Assembly (NCBI GenBank): GCA_034770075.1 | Contig: CM068384.1 | Coordinates: forward strand, 93,398,720 to 93,462,719 | Origin: Aralia elata | Lineage: Eukaryota > Streptophyta > Magnoliopsida > Apiales > Araliaceae | DNA: 64,000 nucleotides | Reading direction: 5' to 3' | In this document: piece after piece, positions 33,522 to 44,833 of the stretch | Layout of the letters: each line of letters starts with the position of its first letter | Position numbering within the stretch: the first letter of the stretch is position 1 | Translations under genes and position numbers: made by a program | The notes under the pieces: model-generated | What the model was told of the DNA's origin: nothing | The model's input: only the letters and a program-made list of their open reading frames with translations | The model's database searches: none

Positions 33522-35331
33522 TCATTTAAAATCTGGATCCCCCTCTATGGCCCTTTCCTCGGAAACCTCTTCATTTTTTCTCTTTTGGCTCTCAAGGACT
33601 CGCCCGGGAAGATATAGGGGGTTCCCCTTGGTCGTCACGGAAACACAACTGGCCGCTTCCTCGGGTATTCCCCCGTAATTCCAGGGTACAGTCTTCAGAC
33701 TACTGATAGGGAGTTGGGGCCTTGCTGCAAGGATGATGGGCCTCGGGGCTGTCAGCTTGACAGGTCCCTCTATGTTATTTGTACTTACCCCTATCAACTT
33801 GATGGGCGTTACCCTCGCACTCCCATGGTCATGTATCACATTTATCATCTCCTCAACTTTCTGCACATAGTTCAACCTTGGCGGCTCCCCCGCCTCACTT
33901 GCCTCCGGCACCTTGAATCCCGCCCCATCATTTCTTGGCAGGGGATTTGCCTTAACATTCGGGGAATCCGGCTGTTCCACCACAATCTCTCCACTGTCAA
34001 TCAGGTTTTGGATTCGATGCTTTAACGTCCAGCAATCCTCCTGTGTATCATGGCCAGGGGAACTGGAGTGGAATGCACACACCGCTTGCTCGGGTCAAAC
34101 CTTCTACCCTTTCGGTCACTCGGGGGTGCCAAAACCAACAATCTTCTTTTGGGCTACTAATACCTCTAATACTCGTTCAAGCGGCTCCCCGAGCGGGGTG
34201 AATACTCGGTTTTTGCGATGCCTCATATCTTCTTCGCCCCTCTGCTCTTTGATCTGAGAAATTGGGCTGTCGGGTGGCCCCTCCCCTCTGTGCCTGTACC
34301 GGAAGATGGTTTTCTGCTTTACTGGACGACCCTTGTAGGATGAGGGAGGACATCCTCTTCCTTCCTCCTTTGGACTCTCCGGGAAGTGCTGCCATAGTTT
34401 TCCGTTCTGTATTTGCTCGGCAGCAGCAGTTTCTAAAGCAGTAAGATCCCGGATTTTACCCGATTTCAAACCCATGTCAACCATCTCTCCATGTTTAATC
34501 ATTTCCGCAAAAGGTCTTCCAATCCCCGAGATGACCCTCTCATAATACGGTGCCTCCTGAATGTCTACAAAGGTCATTACCATCTCTGATTCGCTCATCG
34601 GGGGAGTTACCTGGGCAGCCATGCCCCTCCAATCTTTGCGCATATTCCCTAAAGGATTCCCTAGGCTGTTTTTTAACCTTTGTCATTTGGTAACCTGTCA
34701 AGAGCCATCTGGGCCTGAAAGCTGTATTGGGTTAAGAAGGTATGGGCCAATTCCTCCCAGTTGTGGATTCGGGCGTTGTCGAGGCGGGCATACCAGATTC
34801 TTGCCTTGCCTCCCCTGTTAAGCTTTTCTGGAATAGTTGCATTCTTAAACCCCATCGTCTTCGGCATAAAGACCCGAGTTCTCCAATGTATATTTTCAAG
34901 TGTGTATAGGGGTCTCCCTTTCCATTGTACTTTTCAAACTCGGGAACTTTGAACTTTTCTGGATATCTGGCTCCGGGGAAAACACAATAGATCCGAATAA
35001 TTAACCCTGCCCAGGGAGCCTATGCCCCTTATAGATTGGATGGTCTCCTCCATGTGTTTCATTTTTCTCCGAAGGTCGTCATTGTCCCCTTCTTCTGGGA
35101 TAGTAACCACTGTCCTGCTAGGTATGGGAAACGGCCTTTGTAATGACTAGTGGCTCGTCCTTGATTTGGGGTTGGTCATCCTTTACCCAGGTTTACAAAC
35201 ATTTTTAGGAGGATTCTGGTCACCCCTGGTGGTGGAATATTATGTGGTCCTTGGCTTGGCGGATCCTGTCTGAGTAGGAACTGCTCTTTTAGCATTGTGG
35301 CCATTTCCATCATCTGTTTTTTTGAAGTCAT
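33522..35331 (-). pseudogene. Tat gag
   Basis: The start is placed at the ATG in MTSKKQMMEMATMLKEQF (35331). KFKVPEFEKYNGKG (about 34960), FKNATIPEKLNRGGKARIWY, WEELAHTFLTQYSFQ and YYERVISGIGRPFAEMIKHG follow across three frames. A zinc-knuckle-like segment CAFHSSSPGHDTQEDCWTLK opens the last part (34082-33522), with Pro-rich sequence after it. At least four indels and several stops make it non-functional as read. The tract from 34643 to 34116 is one intact sub-frame. Confidence 0.85.
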
Positions 35332-36171
35332 CAAACTCTTCCCGAGATATGGAACTATGATTAAGGAATATCAGCCATTTCAGAGGTAGAGACCTGGGCT
35401 TTCTTAGACTGTGCGAACGGGTTTGAGGAGCAATCCTACAGAGACAACGGTTCGAAGTTTAGTCCCGGGGAAATGAAAACATGGATGCATGCTAAAACTG
35501 TAAAAATTTTTTGTGTGTTTTTTTTTTTTTGTTTTTTAATCTTTCCCTGTAAAACAGAAAGTTAGTAGTCCTTTAGTGCCATACCCAATGCCAAACATGC
35601 TTTATTATGCTCCCCCAACTATTCCCTGCAATTCACACAGCGGTTAGTAATCTCTTTCGACACAGAAAAAAGGGATGTATGAATATTGAATGAGATCATG
35701 ACATTTAGACATAATAAAACGTAAAAAGGCATTGAAGAGACTTTTCCTGCGTTGGGTTTATCAGAGGCTGACCTACCCTAGGGTTACTCCTCGCGGGCTT
35801 TTCGGCATGAAGGTTCCCAAATCTTCGCAAATCTACTCGTTTGAGCCCTTTCGATTGGAGCGGATTTGAGTGGTGCGTTTCCTGAGCCATCTCCGGGGAG
35901 CAGCCCCATCGAGTCCAGTAATAAGCAACCGACAGGTTTGCCTCAGGAGGAGGTACTCTCTCAACATACATTCACATTCATCGTCCTCACCGTATGCAAA
36001 TGATTTCTTTAAAGTAAAGCCATTCCATTCAATCATTCATTCATTTGGACAAAACACGCATTCACACAACAAAAACACAAAAGATCAAAATATCGCATGC
36101 ACACACATATTCATAAATTTTTAAAGGATAGAATAGCATCAAGATTTTAATGCGGCTTAAGCCCTCTAATG
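35332..36171 (-). other. Tat 5' leader
   Basis: About 840 bp between PBS and gag. No frame shows conservation. A short T-rich run lies near 35519. The leader would hold packaging signals, not identifiable here. Confidence 0.7.
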
Positions 36172-36189
36172 TCCCCAGCAGAGTCGCCA
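36172..36189 (-). other. Tat primer-binding site
   Basis: On the minus strand TGGCGACTCTGCTGGGGA, two bases after the LTR end. This PBS is typical of the Tat lineage (tRNA-Arg). Confidence 0.95.
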
Positions 36190-36191
36190 GC

Positions 36192-38280
36192 TGTCGACGC
36201 CGGGTTCTCTCGCTTCTCGTCTTTTGTCTTTTCCAATTTTAGCCTTTTGATTTAGATGACGTTTGGAAAAGGTCGGCATTGATGTCGACGGGGTTTTGAA
36301 AGATCGTTTTTATGATGAGCCAATTAACCAGAGTCGCCAGTCGGTATATTTGAAATGGATGTACCAACTCATCCGAGTTTTCGCTCTTTTGTAAATCGCT
36401 GGCTCATATGTGACTCCCGAATTAATTGGTCTGCGAATCGAGATTCATAGAGTTTCGGGGCTTGTTTAAGTGAGGGGAAGGTGTTAGGCACCCCTCGACT
36501 TCCGTGAAACACGGTTACCGCAATCTTGATGCTTCTCCTATCCTTTAATTCATGAAATGTGTGTGTGTGTGCGTGCGTGTGTGTGAAAGAATCATTTGGA
36601 TTTTACGGAAAATCGTGTTTTACTTTGAGAATGCTTCGGAATGTCTTTTCGGCATACACGAGAAAGCTTTATGAGAAAGGTTTGATTTTAATTATCAAAA
36701 CTATGAGATTTTCGTTAAGTGTCGTTTTAACAAAACAAGAGTTTTAAACCTTCGTCAAAATAGGAATCGAGATCTATACGTTGCTTTCATAAAATGATGG
36801 GCAATTTCTAGGAATCTCCTTCACCCTATGCACAAAGATTTTAATAAAACGTCAATTATTTATAAAATCAATTTCGTGTGTTGTTTTGGAAAACGATTTT
36901 TCTTTAGCTTTCTCGTTAGATATGAATCGACATTTTCATTAACGTTTCTCAAATTTTAACCTCGTGATTCTAATATCCTACTTTGATTGATTTTAATGAA
37001 AATCTTATCATTTAGCTTTGAAAATCAATTTCGTGTCATAATTCAAATCGAGCATAAAACCACGCGTCGGGGCTATTCATGGGCATGTAAGCCATCAAAA
37101 TATCCCCGAAACGCCAACAATCAACAAATTTCACTATTTCGGGGCCTTAAGCACGATTCTCGCCTTAGCGTCGTTTTAAGGCCCAACGATTACATATTTA
37201 CAATGAGAACTACGTCATCTCTACTTCTTACATCAAGATATGTCCATCATCGGATCGGGACCCCGGGGTCGCTTTCCTAGGCTCACAACCAAGTATCCCC
37301 ACACAAACAATCGGATATTACAAGAAGATAAACCAACCCGGATAAATCTAACAATACCCAGACATCTTAAAATAACGATTTAAAGGAATTGATACCGAAT
37401 ATAACACCTTAGAACAAAACCAAGAAATTAATGAACGAATATCATCGGGTTATTAGGAAGAGTTTATTCCGATGGAAACTTCACTCATAATCCCTAATTC
37501 ATTGTTCAACAAGATACATGAAAATTATATCTAATTTACCCAAATCAATAGGACATGAATTGCTAGAACAAATAGAAATTTTCACCTTGCAATTGATCTC
37601 AAATGGATGTGAACTTGTGTATTTGAATAGGATAAATGATGTATTTGATACAATCAAACTCAAAAGAATTAATTCCACTCTTTTTTCCCTCTTCTTTCTC
37701 CCTATTTTGTTGCAAAATCTAGCTATTTTCTCTCTATTTCCGTGTTTTTTGCTGTCTGCAGAAATTCTTCTTCTTCCAAAACTGCTGAACCCCCTGTATG
37801 CTGCCGAAGCTGGCTTAAATAGGCTGGCCAGAGCCAGCCGCAGATCTATCTGCGGCTGGCCGCAGATGGATCTGCGGCTGGCCAGCTGGCACACCGCCCA
37901 TCGCACTCAGCTGCTGAGTGCTGATTTCCTTCCCGGTTTTCGTGCTGGCGCACCCACTTGGCCGCAGATCTATCCGCGGCTGGCGGGCTTGACTTTCTCG
38001 ATTTTCGTGCCACGCCTCGATTTTCGTACCGCAACGTCGGTTTTCGCTGACAGGCTCGTATTCCGCAGTCTGGGAACTTCCGGGAGACGTGCCACCTCAT
38101 TCGGAAATGCCTGCCTCGGACGGTCATGCTGTCACGTCGACTTGGGCTGCCCAAATCATTGCGGCGGGACCGGGCGCTCGCCCTTGTGCCCGCTCCTTTG
38201 CTCCCGCAAGCTGGTTCAATTGACGATTTCGCCCTCCTGTCACGGTTAGTAGAAGGAAACGCAAAATTTGGGTGTCTACA
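36192..38280 (-). repeat. Tat 5' LTR
   Basis: A 2,089-bp partner of 20171-22240 with the same termini. It keeps palindromes at 37837, 37859 and 37961 and the PBS-like CAGAGTCGCCA at 36329-36339. The bases missing from the other LTR are present here, so this copy looks closer to the original. Confidence 0.95.
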
Positions 38281-38285
38281 GGGGC
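38281..38285. repeat. Target-site duplication GGGGC (right) of Tat element
   Basis: Matches 20166-20170. Athila env-position coding sequence continues on both sides. Confidence 0.95.
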
Positions 38286-38537
38286 GGACCTGGGTGTCTC
38301 AATGAAAAGCAACTAGCCCAGACGCCGAATTTGGTCCAGAATTCGCCCATCTTGTGTCTTGGGTTTTAAACCCCTCTCTGGTATGAAGGATTTGGCACTC
38401 AGCACCTCGCAGTAGTAGTGTTGGGCTGAGAGATTGACAAACTTGGTGGCATCCAGAGTGTTGAAGCCACCACCCGCAGATTCGGATTCGCTGCTAGATG
38501 AAGAAGAAGGTTGGGGTGTGCGTGCACGCTTCGGCAT
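38286..38537 (-). pseudogene. Athila env-position ORF, N-terminal part
   Basis: The ATG at 38537 opens MPKRARTPQPSSSSSSESES, a basic then Ser-rich N-terminus, followed by FVNLSAQHYYCEVLSAKSFI and PERGLKPKTQDG. A stop at 38313 and then the Tat insertion interrupt it; the rest lies at 20170-19272. The start fits because the preceding 700 bp are non-coding with a T-rich run. Confidence 0.78.
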
Positions 38538-39308
38538 GGTTGAATGTGATTAGGGTTTGGTGTAGAGGTTTGATTTAGCTAGGGTTTGGTTAGGAATGGC
38601 AAGAGAAGAGGGGAGAGGGTTTGCTTCTGCTGCTAGAGAGAGTTTAGGTTTAGGGTTTATGATTTGATGTGACAAGACTGATGGGGACGGGTCCTATACA
38701 CAAAAAAAAAAATTTAGTGGACTGGCGCAGCTGCGCCATAGTTGTACTGGGAAGGGGGCGCAGCTGCGCTGAGGCTCAGATTTGACTCAGGCAGATTCCG
38801 GCGCAGCTACGCTGATGATGAACTGATGGAGTGGCGCAGCTGCGCTGCTGCCCAGCTGCCGCATGCTGAAGGGTTCCGGTGCAGCTGCGCTGCTAATATA
38901 CTGAATGTGGGGCGTAGCTGCGCTGATGCTCAGGCTACCTGGAAATTTTTTATTTTTTTTTTGTTTTTTTAAACACACTTAACACACATTAAATCTCTAG
39001 GTGAAAAATGCAATTCTTATAAATATCCAACAAATCTAAAATGAAACGAAAATCTCAATTCAAACTAGTAAACTTACGAATGATGCATACGCAATGCAAT
39101 GAAACTATGCACCCCCAAACTTAATGTTTGTTTAAGTCATATGGTTGAAGGCGCGTTTGGACACCTGAAAAGCAAACAATCATGTTAAAATGAAATCATA
39201 CAAACTAAATTAAAATCACACAAGAATAAAAAGTAATAATAGTAATTTCGGGTTGCCTCTCGAGAAGCGCTTGGTTTAAAGTTAGTTAGCTCGACTATCC
39301 ATTGTTGC
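38538..39308 (-). other. Athila spacer between integrase and env-position ORF
   Basis: No gene. On the element strand it runs from the pol end through AT-rich sequence into the six-palindrome cluster (38924-38724) and then the region just before the env-position ATG, so it may contain its promoter or a splice acceptor. Confidence 0.75.
38724..38924. repeat. Six GC-rich palindromes in Athila spacer
   Basis: Motifs start at 38724, 38757, 38800, 38833, 38878 and 38911. Spacings are 33, 43, 33, 45, 33, giving three pairs at a period of 76-78 bp. Examples are GGCGCAGCTGCGCC (38724) and GGCGCAGCTACGCT (38800). Within-pair spacers are 19 bp and share an ACTG word, as in the Copia leader. Confidence 0.92.
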
Positions 39309-40977
39309 TCAACTCATGGCTAGGATAACTGAGGATTCTTCGCGATCGACTTCGCCTCCCCAATAGTGCTTCAGCCGTTGGCCATTAACCTTGAATGGTT
39401 GTTCACTGTCCTTTCCAATTATTTTCGACGGCCCCATGTGGGAATACAACTGTGATGGTAAAGGGACCCGACCATCGGGATTTGAGCTTTCCCGGGAATA
39501 ATTTGAGCCTGGAGTTAAATAGCAAGACCGCTTGGCCAGGTTGAAATTTCCTCTCGATGATTTTTCGGTCGTGCCATCTCTTTTCCTTCTCCTTGTAGAG
39601 TTTAGAATTCTCATAGGCCTGCAATCGAAACTCATCAAGTTCATTTAGCTGTAGAAGTCTCCTCTCTCCCGCTGCAGATGGGTCGAAATTCAACTTTTTG
39701 ATCGCCCAATAGGCTTTGTGCTCTAGTTCCACCGGGAGATGACAAGCTTTGCCATAGACCACATGGTAAGGGGACATGCCGAGGGGTGTCTTATAGGCGG
39801 TTCGGTACGCCCATAATGCTTCGTCAAGCTTCAGTGACCAGTCTTTTCTGGAAGGATTAACAATCTTTTCCAGAATTCTCTTTACCTCTCTATTTGACAC
39901 TTCGGCTTGCCCATTTGTTTGTGGGTGGTATGCTCTGGCAATTCTGTGCCTCACTCCGTATTTAGCCAGGAGGGCTGTGAATTGTTTGTTGCAAAAGTGA
40001 CTTCCCTCATCACTGATGATCGCGCGAGGAGTGCCAAATCTAGTGAAAATGCTCTTTTGTAAGAACCTGAGAACCACCTTGGCATAATTAGTTGGTAAAG
40101 CAGAAGCCTCCATCCATTTGGACACATAATCAACCTCAAGAAGGATATAGAGATTGTTGCAGGATGACGAAAATGGTCCCATGAAGTCTATGCCCCATAC
40201 GTCAAAGATCTCCACCTCTAAGATCACATTTAGTGGCATTTCATTGCGATTAGAGATGTTGCCCACCCGTTGGCATCGATCACAATTCTTTATGAATTGG
40301 TGGGCATCTTTGAACAAAGTGGGCCAATAGAACTCGGCCTGGAGTACTTTGGCTGCAGTTCTTTGTGTTCCATAATGGCCGCCATACAGAGAAGAATGAC
40401 ATGCATGTAATATACTGGTAGCCTCGACATCGGGAATCATAAGATCTGTACATTGTTTGAACAAGTAAGGCTCGTCCCATATGTATCGCTTTGCATCATG
40501 CATAAATTTCTTCTTCTGCTGAGAAGTTAGATCCGGTGGTAGCACATGACTCACAAGATAGTTGACAATATCAACAAACCATGGGATCTCAGATGTGATT
40601 GCAAATAGCTGCTCATCAGGGAAGCAATCATTTATTTCAACTTTCTCTTTGCTCTCCAAATCCGGATTATCTAATCTGCAAAGATGATCACCAACTAGAT
40701 TCTCCGTGCCTTTCTTGTCCTTTATTTCCAAGTCAAATTCTTGGAGCAAAAGGATCCACCTGATTAATCTGGGTTTGGCATCTTTCTTTGAGATCAAATA
40801 CTGAATTGCGGCATGGTCTGTGTACACCACTACCTTTGTTCCAATGAGATAGGATCGGAACTTGTCAAATGCATAAACAACAACGAGTAGTTCCTTCTCG
40901 GTGGTGGTGTAATTCATTTCGGCCTCTGAAAGTGTTTTGCTGGCATAGTAAACTGCATGTAGAACCTTATATCTATG
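39309..40977 (-). pseudogene. Athila RNase H end and integrase
   Basis: The frame 40917-39403 begins in RNase H (MNYTTTEKELLVVVYAFDKF, VVVYTDHAAIQYLISKKDAK, LCRLDN), then the integrase zinc region (HACHSSLYGGHYG ... NCDRCQRVGN) and DDE core: Asp in WGIDFMGPF, Asp in AIISDEGSHF, Glu in YHPQTNGQAEVSNREVKR. The end carries WSGPFTITVVFPHGAVE, then a frameshift near 39420 after which KVNGQRLKHYWGGEVDREES continues to 39309. A stop at 40978 separates it from RT in the same frame. Confidence 0.94.
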
Positions 40978-42009
40978 CTATCCCAATACCACACCCACAA
41001 CGTAATCACTAGCATCACACATGAGCTCAAATGGAAGACACCAATCCAGTGCCACTATCACAAGAGCTGTTGTCAACTTCTTTTTCAACAACTCAAAGGC
41101 TGCTAAGCAATTTTCATCGAATATGAACGGGACATCCTTTTCCAATAGATTGCACAGGAATTTTGTGATCTTGGAAAAGTCTTTGATAAATCTCAGGTAG
41201 AATCCAGCATGGCCCAAAAAACTTCGAACTCCCTTTACAGAGGTTGGTAGAGGCAGTTTTTTGATGGTTTCTAATTTTGCTTTATCCACTTGCAACCCTT
41301 TTGCTGAGACTTTGTGACCCAAGATTATTCCTTCTTGAACCATGAAGTGACATTTCTCCCAATTAAGCACAAGGTTTATTTCCACGCATCTCTTTAGTAC
41401 CATGACCAAATTCTCTAGATAGCTGTCAAAGGAATTTCCAAACACTGAGAAATCATCCATGAAGACCTCCATGTTGATTTCTACCATGTCAGAAAATATT
41501 GCCATCATGCACCGTTGAAATGTAGCTGGAGCATTACATAGACCGAAGGACATTCGTCTGAAAGCGAAAGTTCCATATGGACAAGTAAAATTTACCTTCT
41601 CTTGATCCTCTGGAGCGATGGCAATTTGATTATAACAAGAATATTCGTCAAGCAAACAGTAGTACTCATGCCCTGCAAGTCTGTCCAACATTTGATCTAT
41701 GAATGGAAGTGGGAAGTGATCTTTCCTCGTGGCTTTGTTGAGCTTTCGGTAGTCCATACAGACTCTCTATCCCGTGACTGTTCGAGTTGGTATCAACTCG
41801 TTATTCTTATTTCTTACCACAGTTATTCCTCCCTTCTTTGGCATACACTGCACACGGCTCACCCACGGACTGTCAGAGATGGGATAGATGATCCCAGCGT
41901 CTAGCCATTTTAGAATTTCTGCTTTCACCACCTCTTTCATGATGGGATTCAGCCTTCTTTGATGTTCTATGGTGGGCTTGCTGTCATCTTCCATCAGAAT
42001 CTTGTGCAT
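40978..42009 (-). pseudogene. Athila reverse transcriptase
   Basis: RT motifs run without frameshift: EHQRRLNPIMKEVVKAEILK, then MDYRKLNKATRKDHFPLPFI, QMLDRLAGHEYYCLLDEYSC, FGLCNAPATFQRCMMAIFSD, the catalytic FMDD (Athila form in place of YVDD) and FLGHAGFYLRFIKDFSKIT. The RNase H start is LMCDASDYVVGVVLG. A stop at 41767 lies just before the MDYRKLN block and another at 40978. Confidence 0.95.
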
Positions 42010-42432
42010 GCAAAATGAGAGGCTGATTCCTTTTATATCAGCAATGGTCCATCCAATAGCCCCTTGGAATTCTCGAAGGATTCTTATCAGCTTGCCTTCC
42101 TATATAGATGTTAGTGCAGAAGAAATAATGACAGGTAGTGTATCTGAAGTGCCTAAATATGCATACCTGAGGTGATTTGGCAAGGGCTTTAGCTCAAGTT
42201 TAGGGGGTACCTCCCTAGATGGTTTCAAATGAGATGAAGAATCATTTGAGCTTCCCAAGGGCTCAATTGGTACCTTGAACCTTGCCATCCTGGGTATTGC
42301 ATCTAGAAAATGAACATACTCACAGTTTTTGGGCTCGCCCAAATCGATGTCTCATGTCAGTGTCATCTCAAGCAAGTCACTACGTGTGGCTTTAATGAAT
42401 TCCTCGGTCACTGCACTTTCAATGATATCAAC
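42010..42432 (-). pseudogene. Athila protease-RT linker
   Basis: Same frame as protease and RT, with stops at 42433, about 42346 (TGA) and 42100. It reads ESAVTEEFIKATRSDLLEMT, then PPKLELKPLPNHLRYAYLG, the conserved approach to RT in Athila-type pol. Confidence 0.85.
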
Positions 42433-42930
42433 TCAGAAACAATCTTCCTCTTCGGTTGGGAATTTCATAGCTTTAAAGACATTAAAGGTGACTTCTTGGC
42501 ATTGTACCCCCATTGTCAATTCTCCTTTTTGCACATCAATGAGAGTTCTCCCGGTAGCCAAAAATGGCCTCCCAAGTATGATGGAAATGTCTTTGTCCTC
42601 CTCGAAGTCTAGGATTATGAAGTCAGCTGGGAATATGAACTTATCAACCTTAACAAGAACATCATCCATAATTCCTCTCGGGTATGTGACTGAACGATCC
42701 GCTAGCTGAAGAGAGACATTTGTTGGCTTGGGTGCTGGTAATCCCAACTGAGTAAAGACGGACAATGGCATGAGATTAATGCTTGCACCAAGATCACATA
42801 AGCATTTCTTGAATGACAGGTCTCCAATGGTGCAAGGAATGATGAAACTGCCCGGATCCTTCAACTTTGGATGTAGCTTCTTTTGTAATACCGCACTGCA
42901 TTCCTCTGTCAAAGCTACAATTTCAAAATC
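42433..42930 (-). pseudogene. Athila aspartic protease
   Basis: The frame shows VALTEECSAVLQKKLHPKLK, PGSFIIPCTIG, the active-site segment CDLGASINLMP (Asp-Leu-Gly), FILDFEEDKDISIILGRPF-type flap and LGRPFLATGRTLIDV. The stop at 42931 (KKKL-stop-DFEIV) sits at a probable glutamine position. The protease would mature gag-pol inside the particle. Confidence 0.92.
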
Positions 42931-44683
42931 TTACAATTTCTTTTTCCTTGACAGAATCCCTTTCATGAATTTGGCATAACTCGACATTTGTTCTAAGGCT
43001 TCTGCAAATGGTATATTGATTTGAAGCTTTTTGAAAACCTCGAGAAACTTAGAGAATTGTTTGTCCATTTTCTGCTTTTGCTGCCTCTGAGGGTATGGAA
43101 CTAGTGGATAATATCTGGTGGGAGGGGGTTGAGTCTTCTCTGTGCTTTTTGTAGGTATGGGCTTAGATTTCTCCCCACTATCCTCCTCTTCAAAAAGTTC
43201 AGCAGAGTCATTTTCTGGGGAATGGCGCAGCTGCGCCGTCTCCCTTTGCAAAATGGGCGCAGCTGCGCCGGCTGGATCCAGCGCTGGAGAAGGGCGCAGC
43301 TGCACTGGTTGGCAGGGTCTGCTTCCCACTTCTGGTGGTGACAGCTTGGCATTGCTCCTTTCCATTTCTCCTTGGATTGACTTCCGTGTCGCTAGGAAGG
43401 GCCCCCTGAGGTGTATTAGATAACAAGCTGAATAATTGACTCATTTGATTCTCCAAATTCTTGAAACCTAATGTTTGGCCTTGTTCCAACTTATCGGTTT
43501 TGGCCATGTATCTCTCCAAATTTTCACTCATTTCAGCAACTTTCTTATCAGTAGCAGAGACTTATTACTGATTGTGGAACCCCGGAGGATTGAGAGGTTT
43601 TGGAGCTTGTTGATGATCTTGACGGTTGCTCCATGAGAAGTTCGGGTGATTCTTATTCCCCGAATTTTAGTTGTTCAGATATTGATTTGCTGGTCGCTGG
43701 TAGTTGCTCACAAATTGCACAGACTCAGCATTGATGGCACATTGATCAGAAGAGTGTGAACCTGCACAAAGCTCACAAATCATGGAAACTTGCTGCCATT
43801 TTCCTTCATATAGGTTGTCAATCGTTTTGACTATAGTAGATATTTGGGCTTGAAGTGAAGTGGCTATGTCAACCTCTAATATCCCTGCTACTTTTGGTTG
43901 GTTGGATCTAGAAGATGGCCATTGATAGTTATTTGCAGCCATGGTCTCCAAAAGTTCATAAGCTTCGTCATAGTTTTTACCCATGAATGCTCTTCCCAAA
44001 GCTGCATCAATGCCTGCCCGTGTTTGAATATTCAACCCATTGTAAAATGTGTTAAGCTGAATCAATTGCGGCAAACCGTGATGTGGACACTTTCTCAATA
44101 GCTCCTTATACCGCTCCCATGTCTCATACAAGGATTCTCCATGATGTTGCTCATAGGAGGAGATGTCATTTCTCAACTTAGCAATTTTGGCTGGTGGGAA
44201 GAATTTTGCTAAGAATTTCTGCGCCAAATCTTGCCAAGTAGTAATAGATCCCGGTGGTAGTGAGTGTAGCCAACTCTTTGCTTTATCCCTCAATGTGAAT
44301 GGGAATAACCGCAATCTCACTGTATCTTCTGAAATCTCACTGAATTTGAATGTATCACAGATCTCTAAAAAATTTATCAAGTGATCATTTGGGTCATTAA
44401 CCACTATTCCACCGAATTGGACAGAATTTTGGATCATATGGATAGTCTCTGGTTTGATTTCAAAGGAATTGGCTGTTATGGTCGGCCTTGAGATACTTGA
44501 TTGCAAATCATTGATCCTTGGCGTAGCATAATCCCTCAATGCTTTTTGTGCTTCTCCCGCCATTGCTTGTGGTTGGTCTAGATCCTCCAGAGTATTTTCA
44601 GCACACTTTCTTGACTGTTGAACCCTTTTCTCAATGTTATCCACGAAAGGCAGTAGGTTAGGATTCTTCGATCGAGTATGCAT
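42931..44683 (-). pseudogene. Athila gag
   Basis: The ATG at 44683 opens MHTRSKNPNLLPFVDNIEKR. The capsid domain follows: FGGIVVNDPNDHLINFLEI, RLFPFTLRDKAKSWLHSLPP, WQDLAQKFLAKFFPPAK and ETWERYKELLRKCPHHGLP. A CCHC-like CELCAGSHSSDQC lies near 43750. Three TAA codons (43667 and a pair near 43565) interrupt the same frame. QAVTTRSGK marks the gag-pol linker; right after it the palindrome cluster 43224-43306 begins and the frame changes, resuming as SPENDSAELFEEEDSG. From there a basic/acidic linker runs to 42931. Confidence 0.93.
43224..43306. repeat. Three GC-rich palindromes inside Athila gag linker
   Basis: GGCGCAGCTGCGCC at 43224 and 43256 and GGCGCAGCTGCACT at 43293 (spacings 32 and 37). 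The first spacer contains CCCTTTGCAAAA, close to the spacer in the Athila LTR cluster. Gag is in one frame before the cluster and another after it. Confidence 0.9.
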
Positions 44684-44809
44684 ACACTACTCAAGAGTAC
44701 CTATGACAATGTAGAAGAAAATAAAATAGAACTAAGACAAGAACAGATTTGTTTCACTAAAACCAATCTAATTTAAATTGATGATGAAAGTTATAAACGC
44801 AATTACAAT
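44684..44809 (-). other. Athila 5' leader
   Basis: A short leader of 126 bp between PBS and the gag ATG, AT-rich, no frame. Confidence 0.8.
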
Positions 44810-44827
44810 TCCCCGTCAACGGCGCCA
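44810..44827 (-). other. Athila primer-binding site
   Basis: On the minus strand TGGCGCCGTTGACGGGGA, six bases after the LTR end. This is the characteristic Athila PBS with one change from the common form. Confidence 0.95.
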
Positions 44828-44833
44828 AAAACT

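Larger units (their letters stand above)
20171..38280 (-). mobile_element. Tat-lineage Ty3/Gypsy retrotransposon with antisense genes
   Basis: This is an 18.1-kb minus-strand element inserted in the Athila env-position ORF. In element order: 5' LTR 38280-36192, PBS 36189-36172 (TGGCGACTCTGCTGGGGA, the tRNA-Arg type usual in Tat), gag 35331-33522, protease with G-patch, RT, RNase H, a second archaeal-type RNase H, integrase to 28552, then two genes on the opposite strand (24277-28044), palindromes, a tandem array (22486-23535), PPT-side sequence and 3' LTR 22240-20171. The dual RNase H and the extra ORFs are established Tat hallmarks. Frameshifts are numerous although it is the most recent insertion in its nest. 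Confidence 0.95.

Noticed and set aside
35705..36124. Small ORFs in the Tat leader on both strands
   Set aside because: No motif, no start context, and the region lies between PBS and gag.
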